The position numbers were made by a program, and so were the translations under genes. From contig NW_005194814.1 in assembly GCF_000372725.1 (NCBI RefSeq), forward strand, positions 283,489-347,488: a stretch of DNA of 64,000 nucleotides. Reading direction: 5' to 3'. The DNA is from Emiliania huxleyi CCMP1516 (Eukaryota; Haptophyta; Isochrysidales; Noelaerhabdaceae). This document shows positions 23,763 to 33,802 of this stretch, piece by piece (position 1 is the first letter of the stretch; each line of letters starts with the position of its first letter). The notes below the pieces were generated by a model, which had not been told where the DNA came from, searched no databases, and was given only the letters and a program-made list of their open reading frames with translations.

Positions 23763-26700
23763 ATGCAGGCCGACGCGGCGAGCCTGGACCCGATCACAAA
23801 GAAGCTGCTCGCCAGCCCCGGATTGGAGCTGTCGCCGGCCGAGTCGCGAGCCTGCCTCGTGCGCTGCATTGCGCACGGCGAGGCTGTCGCGAGTCGGGCC
23901 GCCGGCAAGCGGATCGTGGTTGTGCTGGGCAACACCGGCGCTGGAAAGTCGGCCTTCATCAACTATCTCCACGGCTGCAAGTTTCAGTACGAGGAGGAGG
24001 ACAAGATGGTCGTGCGCGACGACTCCGAGCTGGAGGAGCTGATGCGCATCGGCCACACAAACAGGTCGGAGACCTTCTCTCCCCAGGTGGAGGATGCGAC
24101 CGATAGCCTCGGGAGCGGCTTCGCGTACGCCGACTGCCCGGGCGTCCCTCGACAGCCGCCGGCCTCGAGATCGGCGAGGAGGACGCTCACCCGAGCCTGC
24201 CCGGAGGTAGGCTTTCTCGACAACCGCGGCTTCGAGATCAACGTCGCCAACGCGGCCAACGTCAGGCACACCGTCTGCGCGGCGTCGAGCGCGGTCGTGG
24301 TTGTCGTGGTCAACTATTACTCGCTGCGCGCCGACCGCGGCAAAGGCCTGCACGACCTGCTCCGGATCCTGCTCAGTCTGTTTGGCTCGGTCGAGCAGGT
24401 CGAGGCGCACGCGCCGTCGGTGCTGCTCGCAATCAGCCAGGCGCCAGTGACGCACCCGGAGACGGGCGCCGCCATGTCCATCGAGCGGTACATGCGCACC
24501 CTCCTCAGCCCCTCCGGCCTCGACACTGCGACCGGCGAGGTGCAGCACGCAAACTCCCAACTGGTCTCCTGCAATCTCAGTGCAATCTCCGGGCGAGCTC
24601 CGTGCAATCTCGGTAGGTGCTGCACGCCCTCTCCGGCCGCGTGTGCGTCTTCCACCTCCTCGGCCGCGGCGACTCCTCGTGGCTGACCCGCGACGCCCTC
24701 CTCGAGCGGGTGCCGAGAGACTCCCGCCGCCCCTCGGAGCGCGCGATGATTCCACCGTGCGTTGTGCTTCCAGGTGCGAGGCTTGCCGCCCATCGGCACA
24801 CCGTCCTCGCTCTTCCAGTCGGTGATCGGCAGCGAGATCTGCGAGCGAGATCGCTCGAGATCGCCCACCCGATCCCATGCCCGAGGCAGGTGCTCGGCAG
24901 CGAGGACCGGGAGCGGCTCCGCGCGCTCATCGCCGCGCTGGGGAAAGACTTGCGCGAATGCCTCTCGCGCTGCGAGCTGAGAGTTCGGGGGCAGCTCGGG
25001 GCAACCTCGGCCGCCGGCTTCGGGGAGGCGACGCTGCTGGAGGCCGAAGCTGCTGCAGCTAGACCCGTCCGCGAGCCTTCTCGGAACCTTCCTCTAGGCG
25101 GCGCGGCTGGCGGCCGAGCTGCTCGAGCTGCGCGTGGTGGAGCACGGGTTCGTCTCGTCGCTCGTCGAGGGCGAGGCCGTGCTCGCCGCCTCCCCCCCTC
25201 TCTGAACCCTGTCGGAGCTCTGCTCCAGCCGCCGACTCGTGCCTCCTTAGGTGCTCGCCGCCGCCCGGGAGTCCGTCGCCTCGCAGGCGAAGTCCGTGGG
25301 CAGCACTGACGCTCGACGGCGTCGGCGAGTGAATTGGTGACTCGTTGATGGCCAGGTGGCACCGGTGGACGCCCTCTTCCTCGACGGCGGCTTGGACGGC
25401 GGCGACGACGCGGCTGACGGCGAGACGTTCGACGAGGACGCGTCCCAAGAGTTTTCCCCGAACCTTCTCAGACCCTTCCCGTAGGCGAGAGGCTCGAGGA
25501 GGCGCGTGGGGCGCTGCGCGGCGTGGGCGAGCTGCTGACCGCGTTCGCAGGCATCGACGTCGTGCGCGAGCCGCTGCAGGCGCGGGACATGCTTCGAGCT
25601 CTCACCTCGAGACCAACGAGCGCCGGATGACTTGCCTCGTGCGGGTTCCCTCTGCAGGCGCTGGTGGCGCAGGCGGAGGCGAGGCTCGCGAGTGCAGAGG
25701 AGCGGCGTGCCGAGGCGTGCGGCGGGCGGGGGGGATGGGGCGGCCATGTCCATGACACGTCCACACGAGTCGCCCGCGGCATGTCCCATAGGCGCGCGGC
25801 AGGCGGGAGATGGCGGCGGCGCTGCAGCAGACGCTCCGCACGGTGGGGGCGCACGCGCTTGGCGAGGAGTGCAACGTGGAGCCACCCAATCTCGGTGCAT
25901 CTCGGGCACATCTCGATAAGTGCGGGTAGGCGAGGAGTACAACGTGGTTCGCGAGGTGCTCGCGCTCCCTCGCGCGGTAGCGGCGGCGAGGGAGGGGCAG
26001 GCGCGGCGGCAGCGCGCGCTCGAGAGGGCGCACGCGGAGCAGCTGGGCGCGCTGGGCGAGAGCGGGGTCGCGGTCCGGCGGAGGGAGGCCGAGGATAGGC
26101 ACGCCGCAGAGAGGTGGAGGGGCCGGGTACGCCCCGCTTCGGCGCCGGAGGAGCCGTCGGTGAAGTTTCTTGGAGCGTTTCCTTGGTGTAGGCGCGAGGA
26201 GGTGCTCCGCTCCGCCGCTGCAGACGCGGCGTGGGAGGCGCACATCGCCGCGGCAGCGGACCGGCTCCGGCGAGGAGAGAGGAGGCGGCGCCGTGCAGGG
26301 AGGCAGGCGCGCTGAGGCTGGTCTCGCGTTTGGGCAACAGGCGGAGAGACGTGGACTTGCTGCAGCGCGAGGAGGGGAGGGCGGGCGGTTTTTGGGAAAA
26401 GGCGGGCCACGTCCGGCTAGACTTACAGACGTTTGCAAGACGAGCCGGCTAGAGACGCGTGCAGCCGGGCCGCAGCTGCCACTCCGCCCATAGATCCCCT
26501 CTCCGGCCGCTTTCCGCCGCCCCCTGACCCCCCCCCCCCCCGCTTCCCGCCCACCCCTGCCTACCCGCAGGTGGGCCAGGGCGGCCAGGCTTTGCGCGCG
26601 TCCGCGCCGCCCGCGTTTGTGGACCTGTCGAGGAAGGGGCTGACGCCGCGCGACCTCGACGTGGTTGCGACGCTTCTCCGCACCCTCCCACCGCTTGCGG

Positions 26701-27366
26701 ACGTCCGGGCGCTGGCGCTGAGCGGCAACGGATTTGCCGACGCCGGCGCCTCTGCGCTCGCCGACGCGGGGGCACATGGCGCGTTGGCGGCTCTCGAGCG
26801 GCTCTTCCTCGACAACGTGGGGCTGGCGGACGGCGCGTGGCGCGCCGCCGCCGCTCTGCAGGCCCCCTCTTTCGGAATTTTCTCAGGCCCTTCCTACAGG
26901 CGGGCTGGCCGAGCTGGCCGCCGCTCTGGCCGGTGGAGCGATGCCGCGGATCCACTTTGTCGACCTGACGCGAAACGGCATCGGGGACGGCGGCGTGGCG
27001 GCGCTGGCGGACGCGATCCGAGGCGGAGCACTGCCGCAGCTGCAGACCCTCTACCTATACAACAACCGGGTTGGCAGCGCCGGGCTCGCCGCGCTGGTGG
27101 ATGCTCTCTGCGCCTCCGGTTGCAGGCTCGAGAAGCTGTACGTGGACAACAACCAGGTCGGAGAGGCGGGCGTGGCGGCGCTCGTGAGGGCGGTCGAGGG
27201 CGGGCACTTGCGGTCGCTCCGGTCGCTCCACCTCTCGGGCAATCCGGCGCCTGCGGACTTGGTGCAGGCTGCCGTGCAGGCTGTCGAGGGCCAGGCGGCC
27301 GGCGACGCCCCGCGCAAGCGCCCGGCGCCGCAGACGCGTGATATAGAGGCGCCCCCGGTGGACTAA
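23763..27366 (+). CDS. P-loop GTPase-like protein with coiled coil and C-terminal leucine-rich repeats
   Basis: My model has 15 exons: 23763-24141, 24211-24563, 24617-24709, 24774-24821, 24890-25024, 25098-25178, 25251-25295, 25356-25419, 25485-25579, 25658-25714, 25792-25861, 25930-26269, 26341-26401, 26571-26832 and 26900-27366. All phases agree and give 849 aa. Residues about 50-320 carry Walker A GNTGAGKSAFINYL and a DxxG-like DCPGFLDNRG; the GTPase subfamily is unknown. A Glu/Ala/Arg-rich coiled coil follows. The last 260 residues hold ribonuclease-inhibitor-type LRRs (VDLTRNGIGDGGVAALA, LYLYNNRVGSAGLAALV). Exon 5 could instead end at 25048. If the last coiled-coil exon is read through, it stops at 26315, giving a shorter protein; the LRR part would then lack a start codon. 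That and the intron pattern favour one gene. At least nine introns start with a copy of the following exon. Confidence 0.65.
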
Positions 27367-28045
27367 GCGTCGTGCTCTTGGTACACGCGGGTCTCTTGCG
27401 CGCGAAAACCGCAGTAGGTTTTTGTCTTCTCTTCTGTCCAGGGTGGGGAGAGGAGAAGAGCCCAGGGAGGGGGGAGGAGAAGAGCCCAAGACGGCCTCCC
27501 TCTCCCTCCCCTCCCACCGGGCCTCCCTCTCCCTCTCCTCCCACCGGGCCTCCCTCTCCCCCTCCTACCGCCAAGCACCGACAGTCTCGAGGGGCCAGCC
27601 GCTGGAAGGGGCAAGCCAGGGGCACGAGGGCTTCAACCACGCAGCTACCATACCAAGGGAACGCGACCCACACAAAGCACCAAAGTTAGGCATACCCCCC
27701 GGCGCAGTGTCCCCCGCTATGTGTCGCCGTTTGTCGGGGCACGCTATCCTGTGTAGTCAGGGCAAGTGGGGGCGGGGTGGACAGCCCAGGCCAGATGCCC
27801 TGGGATCTCTCTGCCCAGTCCGGGGGTGCGTCGAACCTTCCATCACCCTGTCGGAAGCGGCGTGCCGGTGGAGGCACGTCCGGGTTTTGGAAGTAAAGAT
27901 ATATTACTTTTTGTCTTCTCTTCTCGTGTGCGGACTGTGGACATGCGCCGAGGCTCTCTGGTCTCTCTCCCCGCAGACCGCGCCGCCCTGACGGAGAGCT
28001 GTCGCAGCCAGCGCTGGCTGTGCCTGCCCGCTGCCGCGCAAGCCG
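27367..28045. other. Convergent intergenic region
   Basis: Two genes end here. A CT-rich short tandem block (unit about GGGCCTCCCTCTCC) occurs at about 27492-27560. No structured RNA was identified. Confidence 0.5.
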
Positions 28046-29616
28046 TCAGTCCCTCTTTGTGCCCCCTCCCAGCCGCGGGATGTCATCGGCAATGGCGTAG
28101 AGAAAAGTGCCGGCGATGGCGATGGCGCACCCGACCGCCTTTGGCCGGTCCATCTGCTCGCCAAACGCGACGGCGGAGCCGACGATGACGACGGCGCGCT
28201 TCGCCGTGTTGGCGACCGAATGGCCGACGCCGGAGAGATGCCGCAGCGCTCGCGTCGAGACCTCGTCGTAGGGGCAGGGGGTGGGGTGCAGCCGAGGTGC
28301 AGCCGAAGTGCTGGCCGAGGTGTGGCCGAAGTGTGGCCGAGGTGCAGCCGAGGTGTGGCCGGGGTGTGGCCGAGGTGCAGCCGAGGTGTGGCCGAGGTGC
28401 AGCCGAGGTGTGGCCGGGGTGTGGCCGGGGTGTGGCCGGGGTGTGGCCGAGGTGTGGCCGGGGTGTGGCCGGGGTGTGGCCGGGGTGTGGCCGGGGTGTG
28501 GCCGGGGTGTGGCCGGGGTGTGGCCGGGGTGTGGCCGGGGTGTGGCCGGGGTGTGGCCGGGGTGTGGCCGGGGTGTGGCCGGGGTGTGGCCGGGGTGTGG
28601 CCGGGGTGTGGGCGCCTCGTTGTAGAGGTAGAAGAGGAGCCCCGAGAGCACGGCGTTGAAGCGCAAGCCTAGGAGCAGGAGCAGACAGCCGAAGAGTCCG
28701 GTGAGAGGGCTGGGGCCACAACGCCTGGGCTCAGTCACTGTTGAAGCCCCGAGTGCCTGACACTGCGTGTGTACTTAGCATCTAGGGCCGCGGGCCGCCG
28801 CCCTCCCCCCCGTCCGCGCGCCACAGCGCGACAAACTCGCTCCGCCTCTCGTACTCGCCTAGCGGACACGTCCGGGACGCGTCGAGCGGACGGGTGCCAC
28901 AGTGCTCTCGCCGCGCTCCTTCTCGTGCTCTCCCGTGGCGAAGATCGCGGGCAGCAGGAGCAGGGCGGCCTGGAAACAGGGTGTGAAATCAACGCGACAA
29001 GGCCGTGAAGAGCGGGTGGGAGAAGGGCGGCGGCCCAGAGCGTCGTCACGCCGTACGCGTTCCCCTCGCCGCCGAGCGCCGACTGCAGCTCTCCCGCCAT
29101 CACGCGCTTGTTCTCGCAGCCGCGGAAGGCGGCCGCGAGGTTGGCGAGGCTGACGGCGGCGAACGAGGCGAGTGTGTAGTCGAGTTCGGTGGCAGAGGCG
29201 ATGGCGATGCCTCCGATCACCGGCACGAGGCACAAGAGCTTGCGCCACGAGACGCCGTTGCGATAGACGCCGTAGCCGACGGCCGCGGCGAAGGCCGGCT
29301 CGCCCGCCTTGACGATTTGCGAGAAGGAGAGGCTGCCGGCGAGGTTGGCGTATATCGCGCTGCCGTGCGCGACGGCGGTGACGAGTCCGAGCGGGAGCAG
29401 CCGCAGCGCCTGGCTGGCAGAGAGGGCCGGGCGCTGTCGCAGGCCCAGCACCCAGAGCGACACCACCCAACCGGAACCGATGACGAGCTGCAGCGACGCG
29501 AGCGTGAATGCAAAGGCCGCGCCACCGCTCGCGATTCCCGCTGCCTTGTTGAAGATGTTGAAGTAGTAGTTGCCGACGTACCACAGCAGCAAGTAGACGA
29601 CCACCGCGGCCTCCAT
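28046..29616 (-). CDS. Triose-phosphate/nucleotide-sugar transporter family (TPT) protein
   Basis: Membrane antiporter of the drug/metabolite superfamily moving phosphorylated sugars or nucleotide sugars across a plastid or Golgi membrane. Five exons (29616-29035, 28969-28933, 28858-28802, 28668-28616, 28261-28046) give 314 aa, the usual length, with about ten hydrophobic segments. Family landmarks: YYFNIFNKA near the start, GSLSFSQIVKAGEPAFAA mid-protein, and at the end SGLLFYLYNE, then HSVANTAKRAVVIVGSAVAFG and AIAIAGTFLYA. The introns read GC, GA, GC and GC at the donor. The first two start with copies of the next exon, and the last is filled by a minisatellite. The donor of intron 3 is the least certain. 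Substrate and membrane cannot be told from sequence. Confidence 0.88.
28295..28613. repeat. 11-bp minisatellite inside transporter intron 4
   Basis: About 28 tandem copies of an 11-base unit (GTGTGGCCGGG on plus). The 5' part has variant units resembling GCCGAGGTGCA, a motif also found in introns of other genes. It fills the 354-nt GC-AG intron 28615-28262. Confidence 0.9.
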
Positions 29617-29729
29617 GCGTGCTTTTGAAATCGAGTCGATGTGCTGCGCAACAACGAGCGGCCTTTACGAGCGGCAAGCGCAAACACCAGGCGCGCAAAG
29701 GGAAGAAAAAGAAATGCCGTCGCGGAGAC

Positions 29730-29831
29730 GACCGCGAGGTGGCATGAAGGTTGCAGCGAGAATTGGAGAGGGACTGCGAAGAGAGATAGGAAGAGGCAGA
29801 CGCCCAAGGTGGGCGACGGCTAGCAACACAC
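29730..29831 (-). promoter_or_regulatory. Partial 5' cassette upstream of the transporter gene
   Basis: On the minus strand it contains CTAGCCGTCGCCCACC (29823-29808), then a pyrimidine-rich stretch ending GCAACCTTCATGCCACCTCG that nearly matches 23540-23610 upstream of the GTPase gene. The GGGAGGGATGGGAG box is missing. Confidence 0.45.
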
Positions 29832-30349
29832 CTTCCTTAAAGAAAGAAAACTTTTACATACATACAACCCAACGAGCTCTCACCACAACGCTGCAGCCCC
29901 GGTACAAGCACGCACATTTGGACAGGGTAGTTGCCCCGGTCCCACATGGAGCCCTTCTTGCTTGGCACGACACAGTCCCAATGGTACAGATCCTGCGCGC
30001 CATCAGCAGTCGTGCGCGGCCTGGTGACAAACCCCTAAAGCGGCAACGTGGGTGTCGTGGAGCCACGGGCTCGTCGGCGCCGGCGGGCGAGCGTCTGTCG
30101 CGCGTGTGGGTGGTCGCGTCGCCAGCGCTTGCGTTCCTCCTGCAGGCGTCCGCGCGCGATGTCTGACATATGGCCACAGGCTGTTCCTCTTCGCCGCATC
30201 TCTCTCCCAGTGTGGGCACAATAAGAAGAATTTTACCCGAGAAGACGCCCTCGCAGGCCAAGCGAGTACGTCTCATGTGGGGTCGGAGTCGTTGTCGTCT
30301 GGTCCGCTGTGGCTCCTACCCGCTATTAAAGTCTCAGCATCCCCTGAGC
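29832..30349. other. Intergenic region
   Basis: No gene recognised. A lone AGAAGAATTTTA motif lies at about 30221-30233. Confidence 0.45.
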
Positions 30350-31532
30350 TCACCTCGTGCTGCCTCCTGTAAACACTTTCACCTTTTTTGCCGCGTCACG
30401 GAAGTTGTCTGCTAGTGGGATTTTTTGGAGGTGGAGGTGGAGGGGGAGATTTTGTGGAGGTGGAGGGGGAGATTTTTGGGGAGATTTTTGCGACCGGGTG
30501 GGAGATTTTTGCGACCGGGTGGAGCGCTGGGATTTCTTTTTTTTGGCGCAGCGTGCGTCGAGCTCGGTGATGCCCATGGCGGTGTACGGCATGTTTTGGG
30601 AGAGGAGCATCTTCGCGACGAGCCGCTGCCACTTGCGAGGGCGGGCAAAGGAGGCGTTGTCGATGGAGAGCATGACGTCGAGCTCGGCGATGCGGCGCTG
30701 CAGCGTAGCCTAGGATGGGCGGGCGGCGGCGTGGGCATAGCCTAGGAGGGGTGGGTGGCGGCGGCGTGGGCGTAGCCTGGGAGGGGCGGGTGACGGCGGC
30801 GTGGGCAGAGGCGAGGGCGAGCGAGGGCAGAGGATGTGAGGGCGTCTCAGGGGCGGGGGCGGCGGCATGGGCGGCGGCGGCGGCGGCGAGGGCGAGAGCG
30901 AGGGCGGCGGCGAGGGCGGCGGAGGGGCGGGAGGAGGCGGCGAGGGCGGCGGAGGGGCGGGAAGAGGCGGTGTGGGCGGCGGCGGTGAGGGCGAGAGCGA
31001 GGGCGGAGGAGGCGAGGGCGGCGGAGGGGCGGGAGGCGGCGTGTGGGTGGTGGAGGCGAGGGCTAGAGTGAAGGCGGAGGAGGTGAGGGTGGCGGTGCGT
31101 GACGGAAAGCGAGGCGCGCACGACCTGGCGGCGAAGGGCGCGCTTGAGCAGAAAGTCCATCATGGCCTGTGAGCGAATGAAGCCCTGCTCGCGCAGCCCG
31201 CTGCGCATTTCCATGCTCGCGAGCGGCACCTTGTCGCACCAGTCTAGCAGCGCGCGCAGACGCGCGTACGAGGGCGCCGCTTTCTGCGAGCCGATCCGCA
31301 GCAAGTGCACGAGAGGAATGATCGAGAGGGAAAGCCGATAGCCCCGGTCACGCTTCTGTGCTCTGCGTGACGGTCGCGGCGGCGCCGCGCTCGCCTCCGC
31401 CGGCGCCGGCGACGGCGAGGGTGCCGGGGACGGCGTCGGCGTCTCTGCCCTCGCCGCCGATGGCCCGCCGCCGGCAAGAATCCCGCTGGCCGAGTGGGTG
31501 CTCGGCCTCTCGACCGAACAAGCCGCCTCCAT
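30350..31532 (-). CDS. Hypothetical protein, family not recognised
   Basis: Two exons, 31532-31125 and 30709-30350, joined by a 415-nt GT-AG intron, give 255 aa. The central part is of ordinary composition (SLSIIPLVHLLRIGSQ, REQGFIRSQAMMDFLLKRAL, then RPRKWQRLVAKMLLSQNMPY), so a real protein is likely. The N-terminus is Pro/Ala-rich, and the C-terminal Lys/Ser/Pro-rich tail is encoded by a short tandem repeat (30421-30535). The 5' part overlaps, in antisense, the start of a plus-strand candidate gene. One of the two starts must therefore be wrong, and this gene may begin nearer 31360. Confidence 0.4.
30780..31060. repeat. GGCGGC-rich tandem repeat within an intron
   Basis: Irregular tandem GGCGGAGGGGCGGGAGG-type units filling most of the intron 30710-31124 of the minus-strand hypothetical gene. 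Confidence 0.6.
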
Positions 31533-32599
31533 TGCCGACGAGGTGGCGACGAGTCAGCTGCGCCTCCCGCCCTCGGACGGGTACGAGCTCACGCGCCTCG
31601 GCGGGCCGGATCCGTACCACCTCGACCCCAAGCTCATACCGGCGGAGCGCCTGCTGCTCCTCCTCGAGGCGCTGCCGCTGCTCAGGGGCGACACCGCGGG
31701 GAGCAAGAGGACGCTGACGCAGAGCGCAAGCACCGCGCCGAGGCGGTTGGTGTCCGTCGCCGCCGCCCTGGCTGCCCACGCAGGCGGGTATCGCTGCGGC
31801 ACGCCCGATCCGCAGTGCAGTCCCGCCGCTGGGGTGGACTGGGCGGCCGCCCTGGCCGCTTTTGATGGCGATCGGGAGCTCCCGCAGCACTGGAAGCTGC
31901 GGCCGCACCGGGAGAGGCTGGAGGGGCCGAGGCTCGCGTCGACGCACTGCTCTGGCGCCACGTACATGGGCGGCCCAAAGGCGGAGCCGCGGCCGCCGCT
32001 GGGCACACCCGCCGCCGTCGCCGCCGCCACCGCCGACGCCGACGCCGACGCCGACAGCAAGGCGCAGCCGCTGCCGACGCCGACCAGCGAGGAGTACACG
32101 GTCGGGTGCGTGCTCGAGGCGTGCGAGGAAGCGCTCCACAGCCTCGAGTCGGCGGCGGTGAACTTCCTCTCGCCGGTGGCGCATGAGCCCCGCGGACGCC
32201 CACGTCGCCGCGAACACTACCCTCGACGAGAGCACCGCCACCGGCGCCGCCCGCGCCGCCGCCACGGAGCAGGCGGTCCTCAAGCTGCACTTCGACCTGA
32301 ACGACTTTGCGGGCCACAACCCGCTTGTGAAGGGCCAGGCGAGTATGACCTCCGTCTTCGCCGACTCCCTCTCCGACCCACACGGCGGCACCGTTCTCCT
32401 CCTCTCTGGCGAGAACGGCAAGACGGGCAAGAAGGTGGACTACCCGCTCGACGCTGACGGAGGCGTGGTCGCGAGCAGCAAGGCCGCCACCGGCGAGGGC
32501 CGCGCCAGCCGGCTCGTCGTCAACCCGTACGAGGGCGGCGGCTCCTACTTCCGCGCTTTCCTCGGGCCTGGCGGCATCCTTCACGGAGGCCTCCCCCTC
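31441..32599 (+). CDS. Hypothetical protein in two frames, start and structure unresolved
   Basis: A coding-like frame runs from about 31441 to 32180 (IPLAEWVLGLSTEQAA, DGYELTRLGGPDPYHLDP, EYTVGCVLEACEEALH). It seems to continue in another frame from about 32183 to 32599 (VLKLHFDLNDFAGHNPLVKG, ASMTSVFADSLSDPHGGTV). A short intron or a one-base indel near 32175-32190 could join them; I cannot decide which. No start ATG or family is recognised. A U6 snRNA gene lies directly downstream in antisense. Confidence 0.35.
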
Positions 32600-32608
32600 G
32601 CGGCGCGG

Positions 32609-32711
32609 AAAAAGGGACTTCTTCTCGAGTCTTGCGTGTCATCCATGCGCTGGGGCCATGCTAATCTTCTCTGTATCGTTCCAAGTTTAACGGATGCTTG
32701 CAGAGCAAGTC
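32609..32711 (-). ncRNA. U6 spliceosomal snRNA
   Basis: The minus strand carries the U6 core GGAACGATACAGAGAAGATT, followed directly by AGCATGGCCCC and then GATGACACGCAA. The invariant ACAGAGA box is at 32674-32668, followed by the AGC catalytic triad. The 5' end forms the expected short hairpin (CTTGC/GCAAG), and the gene ends in a T5 tract (plus-strand AAAAA at 32609-32613) that would terminate RNA polymerase III. The length of about 103 nt matches typical U6 (about 106). It pairs with U2 and U4 and forms the spliceosome active site. The 5' end is placed from the hairpin and could be off by a few bases. Confidence 0.95.
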
Positions 32712-32737
32712 CGCTGTAGATCAGTGCCCCCCTTGCC

Positions 32738-32742
32738 TATAT
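32738..32742 (-). promoter_or_regulatory. TATA-like element of the U6 gene
   Basis: ATATA on the minus strand lies 27-31 bases upstream of the inferred U6 5' end, the spacing expected for RNA polymerase III type 3 promoters. No proximal sequence element was recognised. Confidence 0.6.
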
Positions 32743-33802
32743 CTCCCCCCTGCGGTGCTTGCCCCAGTGGCTTGTGGCTCACGGCTCGGCCCACTACGGC
32801 CCACCATCAGCCGCACTCGCCCCACCCCGTTCCTCCCGACCTCGCCTCGCCGCCCCCCACCCCGCCGCCGCCCGCACCCCTCCTCAAGACCTCCTCGCGC
32901 CGCCGCCGCCGTCGCCGTCGGCAAAGCATGCACCTCCACTCACGCCCAGCACGCTCCCTCCAGCGTCGCCGCCGCCGCGCCCGCCGCCGCCAGCCCGCGC
33001 CGCTTCTCTCGTCCTAGGCTCGAGGCTGGCTGCGCTGGGGACTACGGCCTCGCAACACGCCTCTCGCCGCCCGTCTGACGCCGCACTCAAGCAGGCGGGG
33101 TGGCACTGCCAGCGCCGCCGCTGGCTGCGAGGCTGTGCAGCCGGGTTGTGCTCTCACAGCCCGTTTGGGTGCCACGCAGAGCGCCGCCCGGCATAGAGCA
33201 GGCGCAATGGGGTGCCAGCCACCCTCGCCGTCTGAGGAGCCGGGCATGGCGCGCATCGCCGCGGTGGCGATGGAGGGCGTCTCGCTGGCAATCACGGCCT
33301 CGCGGTCCTCCTCCTGCGGTACTCCTCCTCCACTCGATGGGACTCAAGAGAAGGGGTGCAAGCGGCGCCGGCGCAAGCGGCGCAGGCGGCTCGGAGCAGC
33401 TGCCGCTCGCGGAGCAGCCTTCCGAGCGCTGCTTGCGGGTACACACGGGCTATGAGCGTGTCTCGCCACCGCAGACCTCAAGATGAGGCCCACCACCTCT
33501 CGAAGCTGCGTCCTAGGTCGGCCGAAAGCCCTCCCGGCCCATGGAGAGCGGTGCGAAACGCCGGCGAGAGGGGGAGAGAGTAAACACGGTTGTGTACGTA
33601 TGTGTGTGGAGTGTCGTACACATCACTCTCGCGTCGTGTAACAGCCAACACAGGTGGCGGCACAACGGGCATCCAAGAGAGAACTCCGCGTGACAAGAAG
33701 ACGACCAGATGTGCGCGCGCCTCGCTCCACATACACGTAGTCTTCTGGGTCGCCGAGGCTCCAGACCACCCGCAAGAACAAGCGTCTACACACATCTCCG
33801 AC
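32743..33802. other. Region with no supported gene
   Basis: GC-rich, Pro/Arg-biased open frames in several phases. One frame at 33206-33454 (MGCQPPSPSEEPGMARIAAV) could be an exon but has no recognisable relative. Confidence 0.4.

Noticed and set aside
25930..26315. A stop at 26315 as the end of the GTPase gene and a separate LRR gene downstream
   Set aside because: Possible, but the LRR frame has no ATG upstream. The intron 26270-26340 keeps the frame and begins with a gapped match to the next exon, so one gene fits better.
28295..28613. Long repetitive ORFs (GCGRGVAGVWP and HPGHTPATPRP patterns)
   Set aside because: They are translations of the 11-bp minisatellite, which lies inside a spliced intron of the transporter gene.
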